The notes beneath the pieces are model-generated. The model was not told where the DNA came from. It saw nothing but the letters and a program-made list of their open reading frames with translations, and ran no database searches. Made by a program: the position numbers and the translations under genes. Below are positions 55,651 through 64,000 of a stretch of DNA of 64,000 nucleotides, in pieces (position 1 is the first letter of the stretch; the number at the start of each line of letters is the position of its first letter). The stretch is from Sphingopyxis yananensis (GTDB lineage Bacteria; Pseudomonadota; Alphaproteobacteria; Sphingomonadales; Sphingomonadaceae), in contig NZ_JAJEWI010000006.1 in assembly GCF_020687785.1 (NCBI RefSeq), positions 62,001 through 126,000 of the forward strand, given 5' to 3'.

Positions 55651-58134
55651 TCAAGCCGCCCCGCCATCGCGCCGCGCCTGCGCCGCCTTGGTCAACACGC
55701 TGGCTTTGGCATCGGCAGGACTGTCAGGCCAAGCATGTTTGGGATAGCGCCCCCGCATATCCTTGGCGACATCGCGCCACGACCCGGCCCAAAAACTAGG
55801 CAAGTCACGCGTCGTTTGAATGGGCCGATGCGCGGGCGATGTCAGCGACAAGATGAGCGGCACCGCAGGCTGCCCCACCATCGGGTGGCGCGACAGGCCG
55901 AACAATTCCTGCACCCGCAAGGTCACGGTGGGGCCGCCCTCGCTGCCATAGTCAATGGCATGGCGATTGCCAGCAGGGCTTTTGAAATCGGCGGGCGCCA
56001 ATTGGTCCAGCGATTGGCGCTGCGGCCAGTCCAGCATATTCAGCAAAGCATCGGCCATCCGCCCGTCCGGCAAATCCCGCAGCCCCTTGCTCCCGCCCAG
56101 CACCGGTTCCAACCACATATCCAAGCTGGCCAGCAAAGCCTCGTCGGACAATTCCATCAAACCCGCAAAAGCCGCACGTTGGCGAATGGCGCGCGCCCGT
56201 TCCCCCCATGCGATCAGCGACAAGCCCTTGGCCGCCACCGCGTCCATGCGCACCCGCACGGACTGAGCCGATGCCGCCGCGCCGCCGTCCTGCCAGCGCT
56301 TCAGCAATATCGCACCCAAGCGCCGTTCGCGCTTTTGCTCGACACGGTCTTGGCTGGCATCATAGGCGCTGATTACCCGATCTTCGGCCTGCGCCCCAAA
56401 TAGCGCCTCAACCTCCATGCTGTCCAAGGCTGCGCCGCTAAGGATGCGAACACCCGATGGATGCCCTTGGGCATCACCCACCGCAATCCATTCCGCACTA
56501 GCCAACGGGTCCAGCGGGTCGATGCGATAGGCTGGGCCGCCAACGCTCAGATATTCACCGCGTCCATTGCCGCGCGCACGGGCCAAGCGGTCCGGCCACG
56601 CCGTGGCAATCCATCCGCCAACCGACCGCGACGGCTTGCCCTGATGCAGTGCTTTTTCCTTGGCCAATTTGGCCAATCGCTGGGCCAACCGCCGCGCGGC
56701 TTCGGCCCGCTGCCCGCTCTGACTGCGGGCGCGGGACAAGCGCTGTTCCACATCCGCCATGCGCCCACCCAGCCCATTTTCACTCAGCAACACCGCCACT
56801 TGCGCGGCCTGATCCGCCTCGCCCGCCGCTGCGGCTTCTAACATCATATGCGCCAAGGGCACGGGCAAGGGCAGCGCCGCCATGGCATGGCCCGCCGCGC
56901 TAATCCGCCCATCTGCATCCAGCGCGCCGTAACGCATCAGGCGGCTGCGCGCTTCCTCCACGGCGGGCGCGGCGGGCAGGTCCAGCCATGCCAAGCTGGC
57001 GGGGTCGCTCACCCCCCATGACGCGCAATCCAGCACCAAAGGCATCAGGTCGCTTTCGCCAATTTCCGGCGGGTCAAAAGGCGGCATGCCGGCTGTCGCC
57101 GCCGCTTCCCACAAACGATAGGCCGTGCCAGCCCCTTGGCGCGCCGCACGTCCGGCGCGCTGCGTCGCCGATGCTTGGCTGGCGCGTTCGGTGACCAGAC
57201 GCGAAATACCCGCCGCTTTGTCGAAACGGGGACGGCGCGCTAAGCCGCAATCCACCACAATCCGTACGCCCTCGATGGTCAGGCTGGTTTCCGCAATGCT
57301 GGTCGCCAAGATCAGCTTGCGTCGCCCCTCTGCGTCGGAGGCCAGCGCCTTGCGCTGTAATGTCGGGTCCACTTGGCCATGCAATTTATGCAGGCTGATG
57401 GGCAATTGCGCGGCGGTCACGGCGTCGGCGGTGCGCTCAATCTCCGCAACCCCAGGTAAGAAAGCCAATATGTCGCCAGTAGGCTGTTCGCTTAACGCCG
57501 TGCGAATGGCCGACAACATCGCCGCCTCTATCCGTTCCTCGGCGCGGCGGCCCAGATATCGCAGCTCCAACGGCCAGCTTTTGCCCATGCTTTCAATGAC
57601 CGGCGCATCGTTTAACATGGCAGAAAAACGCGCCCCGTCCAACGTCGCCGACATGGCGATCAGGCGCAAATCCTCGCGCAGCCCTTGCTGACAATCCAGC
57701 GCCAAGGCCAAGGCAAAGTCGCTGTCCAAGCTGCGCTCATGCACTTCGTCGAACAACACCGCTGATACGCCCGCCAATTCGGGGTCCGCCAAAATCCGGC
57801 TGCGGAACAAGCCCGGTGTCATCACCAGCAGGCGCGTTTGCGCGCTATGGCGGCTGTCCATACGGGTGGCATAGCCGATCAGCCCCCCCGTTTTCTCGCC
57901 CATTTCCTCGGCAATACGCTCGGCAGCCGCGCGGGCGGATAGGCGGCGGGGCGACAATAGCCAAATCTGACCATCGCACCATGGCTCATTCAGCAAAGCT
58001 GGGGCAATGCGTGTCGTCTTACCTGCCCCCGGCGGGGCAACAACAATGGCGGCGGTTTGCGTCCGCAGCGCCGACAGCACATCAGGCAACACCGCATCAA
58101 TGGGCAGCGGGGTCAAAAATTCGCTTCTGCTCAT
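55651..58134 (-). CDS. hrpB: ATP-dependent helicase HrpB
   Basis: DEAH-box superfamily 2 helicase of unclear cellular role. The 827-residue protein has Walker A GAGKTT near residue 42, the DEVH motif in LFDEVHERS, SAT, and the QRAGRAARQ motif VI, followed by winged-helix and ratchet-like domains and the HrpB-specific C-terminus (RHAIDYGSEGGP, VRVQELFGL and HRPIQTTRDLPSFWAGSW). ATG at 58134 is preferred over an in-frame GTG three codons upstream. Monocistronic. Confidence 0.93.
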   Translation of the reverse strand: MSRSEFLTPLPIDAVLPDVLSALRTQTAAIVVAPPGAGKTTRIAPALLNEPWCDGQIWLLSPRRLSARAAAERIAEEMGEKTGGLIGYATRMDSRHSAQTRLLVMTPGLFRSRILADPELAGVSAVLFDEVHERSLDSDFALALALDCQQGLREDLRLIAMSATLDGARFSAMLNDAPVIESMGKSWPLELRYLGRRAEERIEAAMLSAIRTALSEQPTGDILAFLPGVAEIERTADAVTAAQLPISLHKLHGQVDPTLQRKALASDAEGRRKLILATSIAETSLTIEGVRIVVDCGLARRPRFDKAAGISRLVTERASQASATQRAGRAARQGAGTAYRLWEAAATAGMPPFDPPEIGESDLMPLVLDCASWGVSDPASLAWLDLPAAPAVEEARSRLMRYGALDADGRISAAGHAMAALPLPVPLAHMMLEAAAAGEADQAAQVAVLLSENGLGGRMADVEQRLSRARSQSGQRAEAARRLAQRLAKLAKEKALHQGKPSRSVGGWIATAWPDRLARARGNGRGEYLSVGGPAYRIDPLDPLASAEWIAVGDAQGHPSGVRILSGAALDSMEVEALFGAQAEDRVISAYDASQDRVEQKRERRLGAILLKRWQDGGAAASAQSVRVRMDAVAAKGLSLIAWGERARAIRQRAAFAGLMELSDEALLASLDMWLEPVLGGSKGLRDLPDGRMADALLNMLDWPQRQSLDQLAPADFKSPAGNRHAIDYGSEGGPTVTLRVQELFGLSRHPMVGQPAVPLILSLTSPAHRPIQTTRDLPSFWAGSWRDVAKDMRGRYPKHAWPDSPADAKASVLTKAAQARRDGGAA

Positions 58135-58167
58135 GACGGCCACCGTCCGTCCGACAAACAGCGTCGA

Positions 58168-59181
58168 TCAATAAGCGCGCGAAACAGCAAAGGCCACAGC
58201 CTCGCTTAGCGCCGCCTTGGCAGGGGTTTCGGGGAATGGGGCCAGTGCCTCAATCGCCTTTTGCCCATAATCGCGCGCACGGGCCATGGTGTCCGTCACC
58301 GCATCATATTTGTGCAGCAACGCCTTGGCATGGTCCAAATCCGCATCGCTGATGCGCTTGCCTGTCATGGCGTCCTGCCAGAACTGGCGTTCCTCGGCAT
58401 TGCCGCGCGCATAGGCCAAAATGACCGGCAGAGTGATTTTGCCATCGCGAAAATCATCGCCCACGCCCTTGCCCATCGTTTCTTCGTCCGAAACATAGTC
58501 AATGGCATCGTCGATCAACTGAAATGCCATGCCCAAATTGCGGCCAAAACTATCCAGCCGTTCTTCGCTATCATCGGTGCGTTCCGCAACCACAGCGGCG
58601 ATTTTGCTGGCCGCCGCGAATAATTCCGCCGTCTTGCCATTGATAATGGCCAAATATTGTTCTTCGCTGGTTTCGATCTGGTGCTGGGCGGACAATTGGC
58701 TGACTTCGCCTTCCGCAATCACCGCCGACGCCCGCGACAAAATGTGCAAGGCGCGCAGAGAACCCACTTCCACCATCAATTCAAAGGCGCGGGCAAATAG
58801 GAAATCGCCGACCAACACCGACGCGCTATTGCCCCAAATGATGTTCGCGGTTTGCCGACCACGGCGCAAATCCGACCCGTCCACCACATCGTCATGCAGC
58901 AAGGTTGCGGTGTGGATAAATTCCACCGCCGCTGCCAAATCACAATGTTTGCGGCCCCGATAATTCAGCACGGCAGCGCAGGCCAGCGTCAGCATGGGAC
59001 GCATTCGCTTGCCGCCGCTGGACACCAAATGGTCCGCCAATTGGGGAATCATCGGAACATCGGACTGCATCCGTTCCAACAAAACGTCGTTCACCAGCTC
59101 CATATCATCGGAGACAAGCTCCATCAGCGTCAGGAGAGAGGGCGGGGCATCCCCAGCGTGCAGTTGAAGATCAGCAGTCAT
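58168..59181 (-). CDS. Polyprenyl diphosphate synthase (octa/nona-prenyl type)
   Basis: Trans-isoprenyl diphosphate synthase that makes the side chain of ubiquinone. The 337-residue protein has the first Asp-rich motif DDVVDGSDLRRGR and the second DDAIDYVSDE, plus GGKRMRP near residue 60, which binds the isopentenyl diphosphate. Chain length cannot be set from sequence with certainty, but the small residues before the first Asp motif fit a long-chain product. The start at 59181 follows the family N-terminus; longer in-frame starts exist. It is divergent from chorismate mutase, with intergenic space of 107 bases. Confidence 0.92.
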   Translation of the reverse strand: MTADLQLHAGDAPPSLLTLMELVSDDMELVNDVLLERMQSDVPMIPQLADHLVSSGGKRMRPMLTLACAAVLNYRGRKHCDLAAAVEFIHTATLLHDDVVDGSDLRRGRQTANIIWGNSASVLVGDFLFARAFELMVEVGSLRALHILSRASAVIAEGEVSQLSAQHQIETSEEQYLAIINGKTAELFAAASKIAAVVAERTDDSEERLDSFGRNLGMAFQLIDDAIDYVSDEETMGKGVGDDFRDGKITLPVILAYARGNAEERQFWQDAMTGKRISDADLDHAKALLHKYDAVTDTMARARDYGQKAIEALAPFPETPAKAALSEAVAFAVSRAY

Positions 59182-59288
59182 ATCGCCGCTTGCCTTGGCG
59201 CGATAAGGTGAATTTTGCAATGACTTTCGGCTTGCTTTTGCCCCCCGTCCAATGCCAATCGTCCGTCGAACAGGAGACATCATAAACC

Positions 59289-59576
59289 ATGGACGACCAG
59301 CTTCGCCGTTATCGCCAAAGCATCGACAATATCGATGCCGCGCTCATCTATATGCTGGCCGAACGATTCAAGGTCACCAAAGCGGTTGGCGAGTTAAAGG
59401 CCCAAATCGACCTTCCCGCCGCTGATCCTGACCGCGAAAGCCGCCAAGTCGAACGCCTGCGCAGCCTTGCCCAAGACGCCGATCTGGACCCCGAATTCAG
59501 CGAGAAATTCCTGCGCTTCATCATCGACGAAGTCATTCGCCATCACCAACAAGCCAAACAGGATGCGGGCGCTTAA
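59289..59576 (+). CDS. Chorismate mutase (AroQ class)
   Basis: Converts chorismate to prephenate on the way to phenylalanine and tyrosine. The 95-residue all-helical protein has the AroQ pattern: LRRYRQSIDNIDAALIYMLAERF with the active-site Arg, VTKAVGELKA with Lys, a DRESRQVERL helix with the second Arg, and a C-terminal EKFLRFIIDEVIRHHQ helix with the Gln/Glu site. This is a stand-alone mutase domain, not fused to prephenate dehydratase. Its ATG lies 107 bases from the divergent polyprenyl synthase. Confidence 0.93.
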   Translation: MDDQLRRYRQSIDNIDAALIYMLAERFKVTKAVGELKAQIDLPAADPDRESRQVERLRSLAQDADLDPEFSEKFLRFIIDEVIRHHQQAKQDAGA

Positions 59577-59724
59577 AGCCTGCACCCCTGCCCCGCCAGC
59601 GCCAACCCCATAAGGCGGCATCCGCCAAATTCCATATATTTTGGCTATATTCCTAGGGGATGCAGCGGCGCGAATCGTCACAAATATGGCGGGGCAAAAT
59701 CCCCCCCATATCGATACAACCGCG

Positions 59725-61128
59725 CTAAGCAGCAGGCAGGCGCAAGCGCACCAGCACCCCGCCCAAATCTTCGCTTTCGTCCATCATGATGCTGCCACCA
59801 TAAATTTCGGTAACATCGCGCACAATGGCCAAGCCCAAGCCCGTACCCGGCTTACCGCTGTCCAATCGCACGCCGCGATCAAATATCCGCGTTCGATCGG
59901 CGGGTGACACGCCCATGCCATCGTCCTCGACCCAAATTTCGGCCATGTCCCCGTCGCGCTTCACCGTCACAAACACGCTGCCGCCACCATATTTGGCGGC
60001 ATTTTCCATCAAATTGCCCAGCAATTCTTCCAGATCTTGTTTTTCAATCCGAACCACCAACTGGCGGTCCCCTTCGCTGTCGATCCGAACATCGGGAAAT
60101 AAGCGGCCCACCGCGCGCGACACGCTGTCCACACAGTCAAAAACATTCGCCCGCGCCTGTGCCGCTCCGCGCCGCCCCACTGCGCGGGCGCGCGCCAAAT
60201 GATGGTCCACCTGCCGCTGCATGGTCGCCGCCTCGCGCCGCACCGCTGTGGCCAATTCTGGGTCATTGCTGGCGGCGGCATTCATCAGCACCGTCAATGG
60301 CGTTTTCAGGGCATGGGCCAAATTACCCGCATGAAGCCGCGCTTCCTCGGCCTGTTGCTCATTATGGGCCAGCAACGCGTTGAGTTCGTCCACCATCGGC
60401 TTCACTTCGACGGGCAGTGGGGCAATGATACGCCCTTGATCACCCCCGCGCATGGCGGCAATCGCACGGCGAATATGGCGCAGCGGCCACAGGCCATAAA
60501 ATGTCTGAAGCGCCGCCAAAATGATCAAGCCCACGCCCAACAAAGCCAGACTGGGGAATAAGGTCCGCCGCACAACGCTTTTTTGCGCGTCCAAAGCCTC
60601 ACGCGATTGCGCGATTTGATAATGCCATTTGACGGGGCTGCCAGGCAAAATGACCGTGCGTTCCAACACACGTAATTTCTCGTCCGGAAATTGGCTGCTA
60701 TCGTGGGTATAGATTTTTTCATCATCCATGTTGGACGATATATCCAATGTGCGTTCCCATAAGGACCGCGACCGATAGGGTTCCTGATTACCCCCGCTAA
60801 TCTGCCAATATAAACCGCTATAAGGTTCCAAAAAACGCTGATCGCCCAGCGGTTCCACCAATCGCACTTCGCCATCGGGGCCAATTTCTGACGATCGGAT
60901 CATCGCCATCAGAACATATTCCAACCCGCTGTCAAAATTATTGGTGATCGCGTTGGTCAGGACACGGTCGAGCGCCAAACCACCGCCCAGCAGCAGCAGC
61001 GATATCCACAGCGTGGCAATGGCGATCATACGCCGCGCCAACGACCCCGTCAGGCGTCCAGCCAAAGCCGGACGCCTGACGGGGTCGGATGTCATATTAA
61101 AGGTCGTCGGGCTGTCCGAGTCCGTCAT
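59725..61128 (-). CDS. Sensor histidine kinase (PhoQ/QseC-like)
   Basis: A 467-residue membrane kinase with transmembrane helices at about 33-53 and 190-212 enclosing a periplasmic sensor of about 135 residues, a HAMP-like linker, and the kinase core: phosphoacceptor His272 in LAHALKTPLT, N-box ENAAKYG, DDG and the GTGLGLAI box. The partner response regulator lies 11 bases upstream in the same direction, and a PepSY protein before that, so the three form one operon. The signal is unknown; PepSY partners in similar systems respond to envelope stress, acidity or cationic peptides. Confidence 0.93.
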   Translation of the reverse strand: MTDSDSPTTFNMTSDPVRRPALAGRLTGSLARRMIAIATLWISLLLLGGGLALDRVLTNAITNNFDSGLEYVLMAMIRSSEIGPDGEVRLVEPLGDQRFLEPYSGLYWQISGGNQEPYRSRSLWERTLDISSNMDDEKIYTHDSSQFPDEKLRVLERTVILPGSPVKWHYQIAQSREALDAQKSVVRRTLFPSLALLGVGLIILAALQTFYGLWPLRHIRRAIAAMRGGDQGRIIAPLPVEVKPMVDELNALLAHNEQQAEEARLHAGNLAHALKTPLTVLMNAAASNDPELATAVRREAATMQRQVDHHLARARAVGRRGAAQARANVFDCVDSVSRAVGRLFPDVRIDSEGDRQLVVRIEKQDLEELLGNLMENAAKYGGGSVFVTVKRDGDMAEIWVEDDGMGVSPADRTRIFDRGVRLDSGKPGTGLGLAIVRDVTEIYGGSIMMDESEDLGGVLVRLRLPAA

Positions 61129-61139
61129 ATCGGGCTGAT

Positions 61140-61805
61140 TCAGCCCTGCGGATCGTCAAGCTGATACCCAAGCCCGCGCATGGTGGTGATAATATCCGCG
61201 CCCAATTTCTTGCGAATACGGGTCACGAACACTTCGATGGTGTTGGAATCGCGGTCGAAATCCTGATCATAAATATGTTCGATCAATTCGGTGCGCGACA
61301 CCACCTTGCCTTTGTGATGCAGCAAATAAGACAGCAGCTTATATTCCTGCGCCGTCAATTTCACGGCTTCGCCATTCAAGGTCACACGGCCAGAGCGCGT
61401 ATCCAGCCGCACTGGCCCCGCTAGCAATTCGCTGGACGCATTGCCCGACGCACGGCGAATAAGGGCGCGCAGTCGGGCGATCAGTTCTTCGGTCTGAAAT
61501 GGCTTGGCCAAATAATCATCAGCGCCAGCATCCAGCCCCGCCACCTTGTCGGACCAACTGTCACGCGCCGTCAAAACCAGCACAGGAAAGTTGCGCTTTT
61601 CACGGCGCCAGCGGTCCAGCACGGTCAATCCGTCGACCTCTGGCAAGCCCAGATCCAGAACCACCGCGTCATATTCCTCGGTCGAGCCCAGAAAATGGCC
61701 TTCTTCGCCATCGGTCGCCAAATCCACGGCATAACCCGCGCCTTCCAGCACCGACTTTAACTGTGGACCCAAAGTGGGTTCATCTTCGACAATCAAAATT
61801 CGCAT
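61140..61805 (-). CDS. OmpR-family response regulator
   Basis: A 221-residue winged-helix regulator. The receiver has acidic EDE near 7-9, phosphorylatable Asp51 in VVLDLGLP and Lys in YLAKPFQ. The C-terminal DNA-binding domain has LTAQEYKLLSYLLHHKG, the RTELIEHIYDQ helix and a NTIEVFVTRIRKKL recognition helix. It lies between the PepSY gene and the histidine kinase and is co-transcribed with them. The PmrA/PhoP/BasR-type subfamily is likely; the regulon is not visible. Confidence 0.94.
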   Translation of the reverse strand: MRILIVEDEPTLGPQLKSVLEGAGYAVDLATDGEEGHFLGSTEEYDAVVLDLGLPEVDGLTVLDRWRREKRNFPVLVLTARDSWSDKVAGLDAGADDYLAKPFQTEELIARLRALIRRASGNASSELLAGPVRLDTRSGRVTLNGEAVKLTAQEYKLLSYLLHHKGKVVSRTELIEHIYDQDFDRDSNTIEVFVTRIRKKLGADIITTMRGLGYQLDDPQG

Positions 61806-61976
61806 TCAGGCGCCTTTCGTCCGGGTGCCATCAACTGGACGCCCCCTGTTTCCGATCATCTGTTGCAGACCATTCGACCATATGTCCGACACCGCTCCAA
61901 CAGAAATATGGTATCGCGTCATGGCCTCTCCTTCATTCACGCCCCAAAAGACCATATGCATCAAACGTCATCTGGT

Positions 61977-62285
61977 TCAGCGGCGCCCGACAATTTGCCC
62001 CGTGCGTGCATCAACATAGACCACGACGACTTTGCTGCCGTCCATGAATTTCAAGGCATAGACCATTTGCCGCGCATCAAATTGCGGGCCACCCAGATAG
62101 TTCATATCCCGATAGGGCGCACGAGCGCGAACGTCAGCAATGATACGGTTCAGCGGCATCACTTGCCCCTGCGCCGCGGCTTCGCGCAGATGCTGCTGAT
62201 CCCGATCCCGCGCCACTGCCGAAGCAGGCGCGCCCGATGCCAGCAATAAAGCCAAAGCGATAGAGGAGGTCAGAATTTGGGTCAT
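61977..62285 (-). CDS. PepSY-domain secreted small protein
   Basis: A 102-residue protein with a signal peptide (MTQILTSSIALALLLASGAP then about residue 24). The mature part is a single PepSY-like domain: the REAAAQGQVMPLNRIIADVRARAP helix, a strand with MVYALKFMDGSKVVVVYVDARTGQIV. PepSY proteins in such operons are thought to interact with the sensor kinase. It is first of the PepSY / regulator / kinase operon, 171 bases before the regulator gene. Confidence 0.85.
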   Translation of the reverse strand: MTQILTSSIALALLLASGAPASAVARDRDQQHLREAAAQGQVMPLNRIIADVRARAPYRDMNYLGGPQFDARQMVYALKFMDGSKVVVVYVDARTGQIVGRR

Positions 62286-62377
62286 GCCAATGGGTCTAGC
62301 TTCACAGCGTTGAATAGAGGATGAATATCGTCAAAACACGATATTTAGATTAAACGTATCGTTGAGCGTGAAGACAA

Positions 62378-62397
62378 GCGGATTTTTTCCGATCCGC
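62378..62397 (-). terminator. Probable terminator of the BamE-like gene
   Basis: GCGGAT and ATCCGC form a six-base stem with an eight-base A-rich loop on the minus strand, followed by TTGTCTT. An AATATCGT/ACGATATT inverted repeat at 62334-62355 lies beyond it and may be an operator for the PepSY operon. Confidence 0.45.
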
Positions 62398-62465
62398 CTG
62401 TTTCTCAGGCTTTGGCCTGTTCAAACCATCCATCTCCATTGCCGTATCAGGGCCATATCCGGTAC

Positions 62466-62888
62466 TTAATTAGCGAGCGCGGCACATTGTTGACGACGCC
62501 AAATGGCAGATGCAACACGATCTTCGCGGTCAAATTTCACCTTATATTGGCACACCAAAAAATTCTGCGAATTGGTCATCGCAAATTTAAACTGATAGTC
62601 CCACGAACGGCGATCTTTCTTAACGGGCTGGCCTATCACTTGCGTCAGCGCGTCCGGCGTCAAGCCATTGGTAACACCGCGAAAAATCTGGGGATTGGTG
62701 ACGCCTGCATCCCGCACAAAGGGCACATCCAGCTTGCGCGGAGCAATGTGAACATCCGTGAAATTTTCAGCCTGCGGATTGGTTTGTTGGTCCACAGGGT
62801 TGGTGTGGCCGGCATGGCTGGGCACAGCCCCGACCACCAACGCAGCGGACAATAGCGCAGCCATTCCAGCTTTTTTCATCAATTGCAT
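62466..62888 (-). CDS. BamE-like (SmpA/OmlA) periplasmic protein
   Basis: A 140-residue protein with a signal peptide (MQLMKKAGMAALLSAALVVG, cleavage near SHAG) and a BamE-like domain: GLTPDALTQVIGQPVKKD, RSWDYQFKF, FLVCQYKVKFDREDRVASAIWRR. This resembles the SmpA/OmlA fold of the outer-membrane assembly factor BamE, but there is no lipobox, so it is probably a soluble relative. Two Cys (in FLVCQ and near the end) may form a disulfide. It lies 26 bases after the HlyD gene stop. Confidence 0.78.
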   Translation of the reverse strand: MQLMKKAGMAALLSAALVVGAVPSHAGHTNPVDQQTNPQAENFTDVHIAPRKLDVPFVRDAGVTNPQIFRGVTNGLTPDALTQVIGQPVKKDRRSWDYQFKFAMTNSQNFLVCQYKVKFDREDRVASAIWRRQQCAALAN

Positions 62889-62913
62889 AACAACTTCCTT
62901 CTTTTCCCAATAT

Positions 62914-64000
62914 TTACCGTTCGCGCAGCGCTTCGCCAGCTTTGTTCAACGGCTTGGTGATATATTCCCACACGGTCTTTTGGCTGGTGCGGATGTCGGT
63001 GGTGGTGACCATCCCTGGCGTGATGGGCAATTGCTTGCCAGCTTTGGTCGTCAAACTGTCGGTCTTGGTGCGGATCAGCACACGATAATAGACAATTTCA
63101 GGCTGCACCTCGTCGCGCAGCGTGTCGGGCGCGATCATTTCCACTGTGCCGTCCAATCCGCCATAAATGGAATAATCATAGGCCGTCACCTTCACCCGCG
63201 CCGTCTGGCCCGGATGAATGAAGGCGATGTCGCGGGGCGAAATGCGCGCCTCGACCAATAATTTATCATCCATCGGCACCAAGGTCATGACCGACCCGCC
63301 GGGCTGGATCACCCCGCCAATGGTCGTCACTTCCAAATTTTTCACAATAGACCGCACAGGTGCAACCAAGGTGGTGCGGGCCAATGTGTCGGCCCTGCCC
63401 CGAACCACGGAATCGAGCGAATTGACCTCGGCATCAATCCGCGCCAATTCTTCGCGGCTTTTGACCATATAGCCCGACCGCGCTTCATTCAGCTTCATTT
63501 CCAAATCGGCGGCTTGGCGTTGCAAGCGGATAATTTCCACATTGCTGGACGCGCCGCTTTCCAACAAAGATTGGCTAATCGCCAATTCTTTGCGCGCTAG
63601 GGACAAAGCGTTGCCAAGGCCGCTAACCGTCTCGCTCAAGCTGCGGCGCCGCGAATGAAATAGCGCGGTTTCCGTCGTTTTCAACTCGGGCCATTCGTCC
63701 AGTTCGGCAGGAAAGCTGATGCTGCCAGCGCCCGCCACCTCGGCGCGCAAACGCGCCCTTGTGGCCAATGATGCGCGATATTTGGTGGCCGTTTCCTCGA
63801 CACTGGACTCGCCGCGTGTCGGGTCCAGCCGGGCCAGCACCATTCCCTTTTCGACAATTTGCCCTTCACGAACATTTAGTTCCTCTAGCAAACCGCCTTC
63901 CAGCGACTGGATGACCTGTTCGCGCGATGTGGGGATAACCTTGCCCGCGCCGCTCGACACTTCGTCAATTTCAAAAAACCAAGCCCAGATGAAAAACAGG
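62914..64000 (-). CDS. Type I secretion HlyD-family adaptor (5' end outside window)
   Basis: Periplasmic adaptor joining an inner-membrane ABC exporter to an outer-membrane TolC-type channel. The frame is open to the window edge, so the N-terminus is missing; the visible protein begins in the membrane helix (ending FFIWAWFFEIDEVSS), then GKVIPTSREQ and QSLEGGLLEELNVREGQ, typical of HlyD, a long coiled-coil hairpin and the barrel with VVTTIGGVIQPGGSVMTLVP. The C-terminal LPITPGMVTTTDI motif is the HlyD signature. The ABC exporter gene is probably just outside the window. Confidence 0.9.
   Translation of the reverse strand, partial: LFFIWAWFFEIDEVSSGAGKVIPTSREQVIQSLEGGLLEELNVREGQIVEKGMVLARLDPTRGESSVEETATKYRASLATRARLRAEVAGAGSISFPAELDEWPELKTTETALFHSRRRSLSETVSGLGNALSLARKELAISQSLLESGASSNVEIIRLQRQAADLEMKLNEARSGYMVKSREELARIDAEVNSLDSVVRGRADTLARTTLVAPVRSIVKNLEVTTIGGVIQPGGSVMTLVPMDDKLLVEARISPRDIAFIHPGQTARVKVTAYDYSIYGGLDGTVEMIAPDTLRDEVQPEIVYYRVLIRTKTDSLTTKAGKQLPITPGMVTTTDIRTSQKTVWEYITKPLNKAGEALRER

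Overview
The window is a chromosomal segment of an alphaproteobacterium, most likely a member of the Sphingomonadales. The evidence is gene content and order: a CcrM-type GANTC methyltransferase; the enolase / FtsB-like / PdhA / lipoyl-PdhB run; an NDUFS4-type complex I subunit gene; DUF2794, DUF4170, DUF4893 and UrcA family proteins; and an isocitrate lyase divergent from a RamB/ScfR-type regulator. Base composition is moderately GC-rich throughout except in one cassette. I saw no rRNA, tRNA, CRISPR array, insertion sequence or prophage. Species cannot be named from what is visible.

Layout. 1-4.5 kb: a minus-strand block glmM / DUF1272 / ThiD-VOC fusion / rnhB / ccrM, with nine GANTC sites packed before ccrM. 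4.7-11 kb: dicarboxylate/amino-acid symporter, DUF1003 protein, two paired amidohydrolases (one without its metal ligands) and a POT peptide transporter. 11.2-17.2 kb: nitroreductase, GntR regulator, mannose-1-phosphate guanylyltransferase, ScfR-like regulator divergent from aceA, and a WYL-like single-domain protein. 17.3-19.7 kb: TerC preceded by a short, very basic 59-residue ORF with a highly structured leader, then a DUF4893 lipoprotein. 19.8-32.4 kb: SDR dehydrogenase, YpfJ-like metallopeptidase, S9 peptidase, valS with an atypical internal segment, MATE pump, LytS/LytTR pair, two UrcA proteins and an Ala/Glu-rich secreted protein.

32.5-44.5 kb: uvrA, then a strikingly AT-rich two-gene cassette (DUF5343 protein plus Swt1-like HEPN protein, 4-base overlap), then the phosphate regulon pstS-pstC-pstA-pstB-phoU-phoB and a phosphate-selective-type porin. 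Pho-box-like repeats lie before pstS (one in each orientation) and before the porin. The HEPN cassette is the best candidate for an undescribed system: a probable RNA-targeting defence or toxin-antitoxin module, possibly under PhoB influence.

44.7-64 kb: SDR dehydrogenase, DUF2794, cysE, a squalene/phytoene-synthase-like protein with a His-rich start, pdhB/pdhA, ftsB-like, eno, a YqjD/YqjE/YqjK-like envelope stress set, DUF4170, NDUFS4-type subunit, hrpB, polyprenyl diphosphate synthase, chorismate mutase, a PepSY / response regulator / histidine kinase operon, a BamE-like protein and the edge of a type I secretion HlyD adaptor. Most transcription units are separated by clear hairpin terminators, which define the operon limits given below. 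All statements are from reading the sequence; no database search was run.
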